Assembly (NCBI GenBank): GCA_934621385.1 | Contig: CAKTUI010000019.1 | Span: 1-52,061 of the forward strand | Direction: 5' to 3' | Length of the DNA stretch: 52,061 nt | DNA from: an uncultured Kiritimatiellota bacterium | GTDB lineage: Bacteria > Verrucomicrobiota > Kiritimatiellia > RFP12 > UBA1067 | In this document: positions 50,435 to 52,061 of the stretch, in pieces | How the letters are laid out: every line of letters begins with the position of its first letter | Position numbering within the stretch: the stretch's first letter is position 1 | The notes under the pieces: model-generated | The model's database searches: none | Told to the model about the DNA's origin: nothing | The model's input: only the letters and a program-made list of their open reading frames with translations | Program-made: the position numbers and the translations under genes

Positions 50435-51826
50435 CTACTCCTTCAGCGAACAAGGTCCATTGACGCAGCCACCAGGACAAGCCATGACCTCAACAAAGTT
50501 CGCCGGCAACTTGCCTGATGCGTACAATTTCAGCAGTCCACACGACTTGCGGTCGATGCCATTGATTTGCTTTGCATTGAGTTTAAAGCTCGGAATCTGC
50601 CGCGTCGCCTCCTCAAGGACGGCCTCCGTCACACCGCAACTCCGTGCAAAATTGCGTGCCGTAGCCGCAGCCGGACGCGGCACAGGCCATGGATCGCACG
50701 TCCGCACGTCAATCTTCCGTCCAATGAGAATCGCCCCCAATTCCTCAAACGAAAGCACATAATCAACATCTTTTCGACGCGCTTCACTGCGCTTCGCAAC
50801 ACAAGGCCCGATGAAAACCGTCCGGGCCGAAGGATCCTTCTCCTTGACGATTTCCCGCGTATAAACCATTGGACTTGGTGTCAGCGAGACGTGTTGGACA
50901 AGGTCGGGCAGGTGCTTCCAGACGAGATTGACATATGCCGGACAACACGATGTCGTCATGAATGTTTTCGGATCTTCCTCCATGCGATGGATAAATTCGG
51001 CCGTTTCATGCTCCGTTGTCTTTTCTGCACCAAGCGCAACCTCAAGAACATCTGAGAATCCCGCCTTGGTACAAGCCGTCAGAAGTTGTTCGACCGTCCC
51101 TGGGAACTGCCGGTCTGCCGAAGGGGCAACCATGGCAACGAGCTTTTCGCCTCGTTTCATCGCCATGAGGACATCCAGCAGTTGCGAACGCTCCATCACC
51201 GCCCCAAATGGACAAGCATTAAAGCATTTACCGCAGAAAATGCAACGTTCGAAGTCAATCTGAGCAACTCCATGGGAATTCTTCCGGATGGCATTGACAG
51301 GGCACGCCTCCTCGCAGGGGACGGTCGTCTTCAGAATGGCATGGTAAGGACAGGCACTCACGCACTTGCCGCACTTGATGCACAACTCCTGATTGATGAA
51401 AGATCGCCCATTGACGATTGAAATCGCCTTCTTTGGACAGTTATAGACACAGGGACGGGCAAAGCAACCTCGGCAATTCGAAGTTGAGACGACCTTTGCG
51501 TCCGGGCATCCGCTGCAGGCAGGCCCACAGACGCTGAGCGGGCTTTCGGGCTTCTCCGTCTGCCGCCCTTCTGCCTTGTCGTCGAAATACTCCTTCAGCA
51601 TCTTCGTCTCATCCGTCTCATCCTCAACGGAAATACCAAGAATCGCCATCAGGCGATACTTGAGAATGGCACGATCACGATAAATGCAACACCTGGAATG
51701 CTCACCATCCTTTGGCCGTAACTCGATTGGCATACGGTCCAACTCATCCCGAAGAGTCCCCGCGTCAAAAGCACGCACAAGCCGAATCATCAGCTTACGC
51801 CGGATAAAGGACGCACCGCTCAACAT
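50435..51826 (-). CDS. Monomeric [FeFe] hydrogenase, group-B-like
   Basis: This 463-residue protein has an N-terminal region (LDRMPIELRPKDGEHSRCC, split) and ferredoxin-like clusters CIKCGKCVSACP and CIFCGKCFNACP (149-206), plus CRGCFARPCVYNCP. The H-cluster motifs are TSCCPAY (Cys294, Cys295), IGPCVAKRSE (Cys342) and VMACPGGCVNGPCS (Cys450, Cys454). The second motif is GPC-x-AK rather than the MPC of well-studied enzymes, and the last lacks the GGGQP ending, which point to group B. It would make or use H2 with ferredoxin. The start follows GGAGG by nine bases. Confidence 0.87.
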   Translation of the reverse strand: MLSGASFIRRKLMIRLVRAFDAGTLRDELDRMPIELRPKDGEHSRCCIYRDRAILKYRLMAILGISVEDETDETKMLKEYFDDKAEGRQTEKPESPLSVCGPACSGCPDAKVVSTSNCRGCFARPCVYNCPKKAISIVNGRSFINQELCIKCGKCVSACPYHAILKTTVPCEEACPVNAIRKNSHGVAQIDFERCIFCGKCFNACPFGAVMERSQLLDVLMAMKRGEKLVAMVAPSADRQFPGTVEQLLTACTKAGFSDVLEVALGAEKTTEHETAEFIHRMEEDPKTFMTTSCCPAYVNLVWKHLPDLVQHVSLTPSPMVYTREIVKEKDPSARTVFIGPCVAKRSEARRKDVDYVLSFEELGAILIGRKIDVRTCDPWPVPRPAAATARNFARSCGVTEAVLEEATRQIPSFKLNAKQINGIDRKSCGLLKLYASGKLPANFVEVMACPGGCVNGPCSLKE

Positions 51827-51879
51827 CTCAGTTGGCCTCCATAGAGATAGATCCGATAGAATTCACTGTTAACAGGTGT

Positions 51880-51888
51880 ATTATAGCA
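51880..51888 (-). promoter_or_regulatory. Extended -10 of the hydrogenase operon
   Basis: TGCTATAAT lies 53 bases before the ATG at 51826. It abuts the T run of the upstream rRNA terminator. Confidence 0.65.
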
Positions 51889-51926
51889 AAAACGGAGGGC
51901 GATAGGGGTGACGACCCCCGCCCTCC
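51886..51926 (-). terminator. Rho-independent terminator after the rRNA operon
   Basis: The stem GGAGGGCG/CGCCCTCC (51894-51901 and 51919-51926), with an inner GGGGT/ACCCC, is followed on the minus strand by GTTTTTG. It lies about 85 bases beyond the 5S end. The T run forms the upstream edge of the hydrogenase -10 region. Confidence 0.8.
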
Positions 51927-52010
51927 ATCTGCGCGCCCCTTCCCCCCTTCCCGCCCGCAGGTGAGCGCGATGCGCGCGGTGCGCGTGCGTGTGGCGTGGA
52001 AAAGGAAAGG

Positions 52011-52061
52011 GCCGGCGGCGTCCTACTCTCGCACGGGCGAGTCCCGCACTACCCTCGGCGA
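52011..52061 (-). rRNA. rrf: 5S ribosomal RNA, 3' end only
   Basis: The minus strand at the edge reads into GGTAGTGCGGGACTCGCCCG and TGCGAGAGTAGGACGCCGCC, matching the conserved 3' half of bacterial 5S rRNA (GGTAGT-G-GGG, GCGAGAGTAGG). The gene continues beyond the right edge. An rRNA operon is therefore expected there, transcribed towards the hydrogenase. Confidence 0.9.

Noticed and set aside
1..52010. tRNA genes
   Set aside because: The intergenic regions were read for T-arm and acceptor patterns and none was convincing; a tRNA search program would settle it.

Overview
The window reads as chromosome of an anaerobic, Gram-negative bacterium with roughly 60% GC (estimated by eye). The best guess is the PVC superphylum, near Kiritimatiellota or Lentisphaerota. 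Supporting signs are a MurC-MurB fusion, a secreted right-handed beta-helix protein with choice-of-anchor-Q-like segments, GH50-like and GH123-like enzymes, a XylR-type regulator, an Mla lipid transporter, and a group-B-like [FeFe] hydrogenase with a HydG-like maturase. The assignment is inference, because no 16S rRNA gene is in view. All but one of 40 protein genes lie on the minus strand, so the window reads right to left. The 3' end of a 5S rRNA gene sits at the right edge.

Region by region, left to right: 1-9.2 kb is a surface-glycan operon (rfbF, pyruvyl transferase, GT2, GT8, rfbG, rfbH, ThDP enzyme). It builds CDP-4-keto-deoxy sugars and possibly a YerE-type branched sugar, and two genes carry 12-base G tracts that could switch them. 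9.3-10.7 kb is a MATE exporter. 11.1-17.0 kb is a carbohydrate locus: a beta-helix/PKD protein and a GH50-like hydrolase, divergent from a XylR-like regulator. 17.1-20.2 kb holds DUF192, 5-formyl-THF cyclo-ligase and fusA. 20.3-26.9 kb is one tightly coupled operon: pcnB, a TPR protein, mlaE, mlaF, mlaD, a metalloprotease and gluQ. 27.5-30.4 kb is a redox operon of NapH-like, ferredoxin-tailed aldo/keto reductase and NapG-DUF1893 proteins. 31.2-33.7 kb holds a small exported protein and the MurC-MurB fusion. 33.7-42.4 kb is a long operon: short RNase R, NahK-like kinase, rsmE, queE, a basic amino acid decarboxylase, an esterase and TrpB2. 42.7-44.1 kb is a beta-CASP nuclease. 44.2-48.1 kb is GH123-like, fumarase alpha and HydG-like. 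48.1-51.8 kb holds ugd, a PflX-like radical SAM protein and the hydrogenase.

Many promoters share an extended -10 of the form TGnTATAAT. For seven first genes it lies only 7-9 bases before the start codon, which predicts leaderless mRNAs. Junctions inside operons are usually ATGA or GTGA overlaps.

The most unusual signals are not in the genes. The 10-mer AAGTGCCGCG was found at least 18 times exactly, on both strands, in several reading frames and between genes, where well under one copy is expected. It behaves like an uptake-sequence or other genome-wide address motif. The larger intergenic regions share a modular palindromic repeat family, a CGTGTGTTCCGTGGTT-type repeat, and, in one place, two tandem arrays side by side. 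No tRNA, CRISPR array, insertion sequence or prophage gene was recognised.
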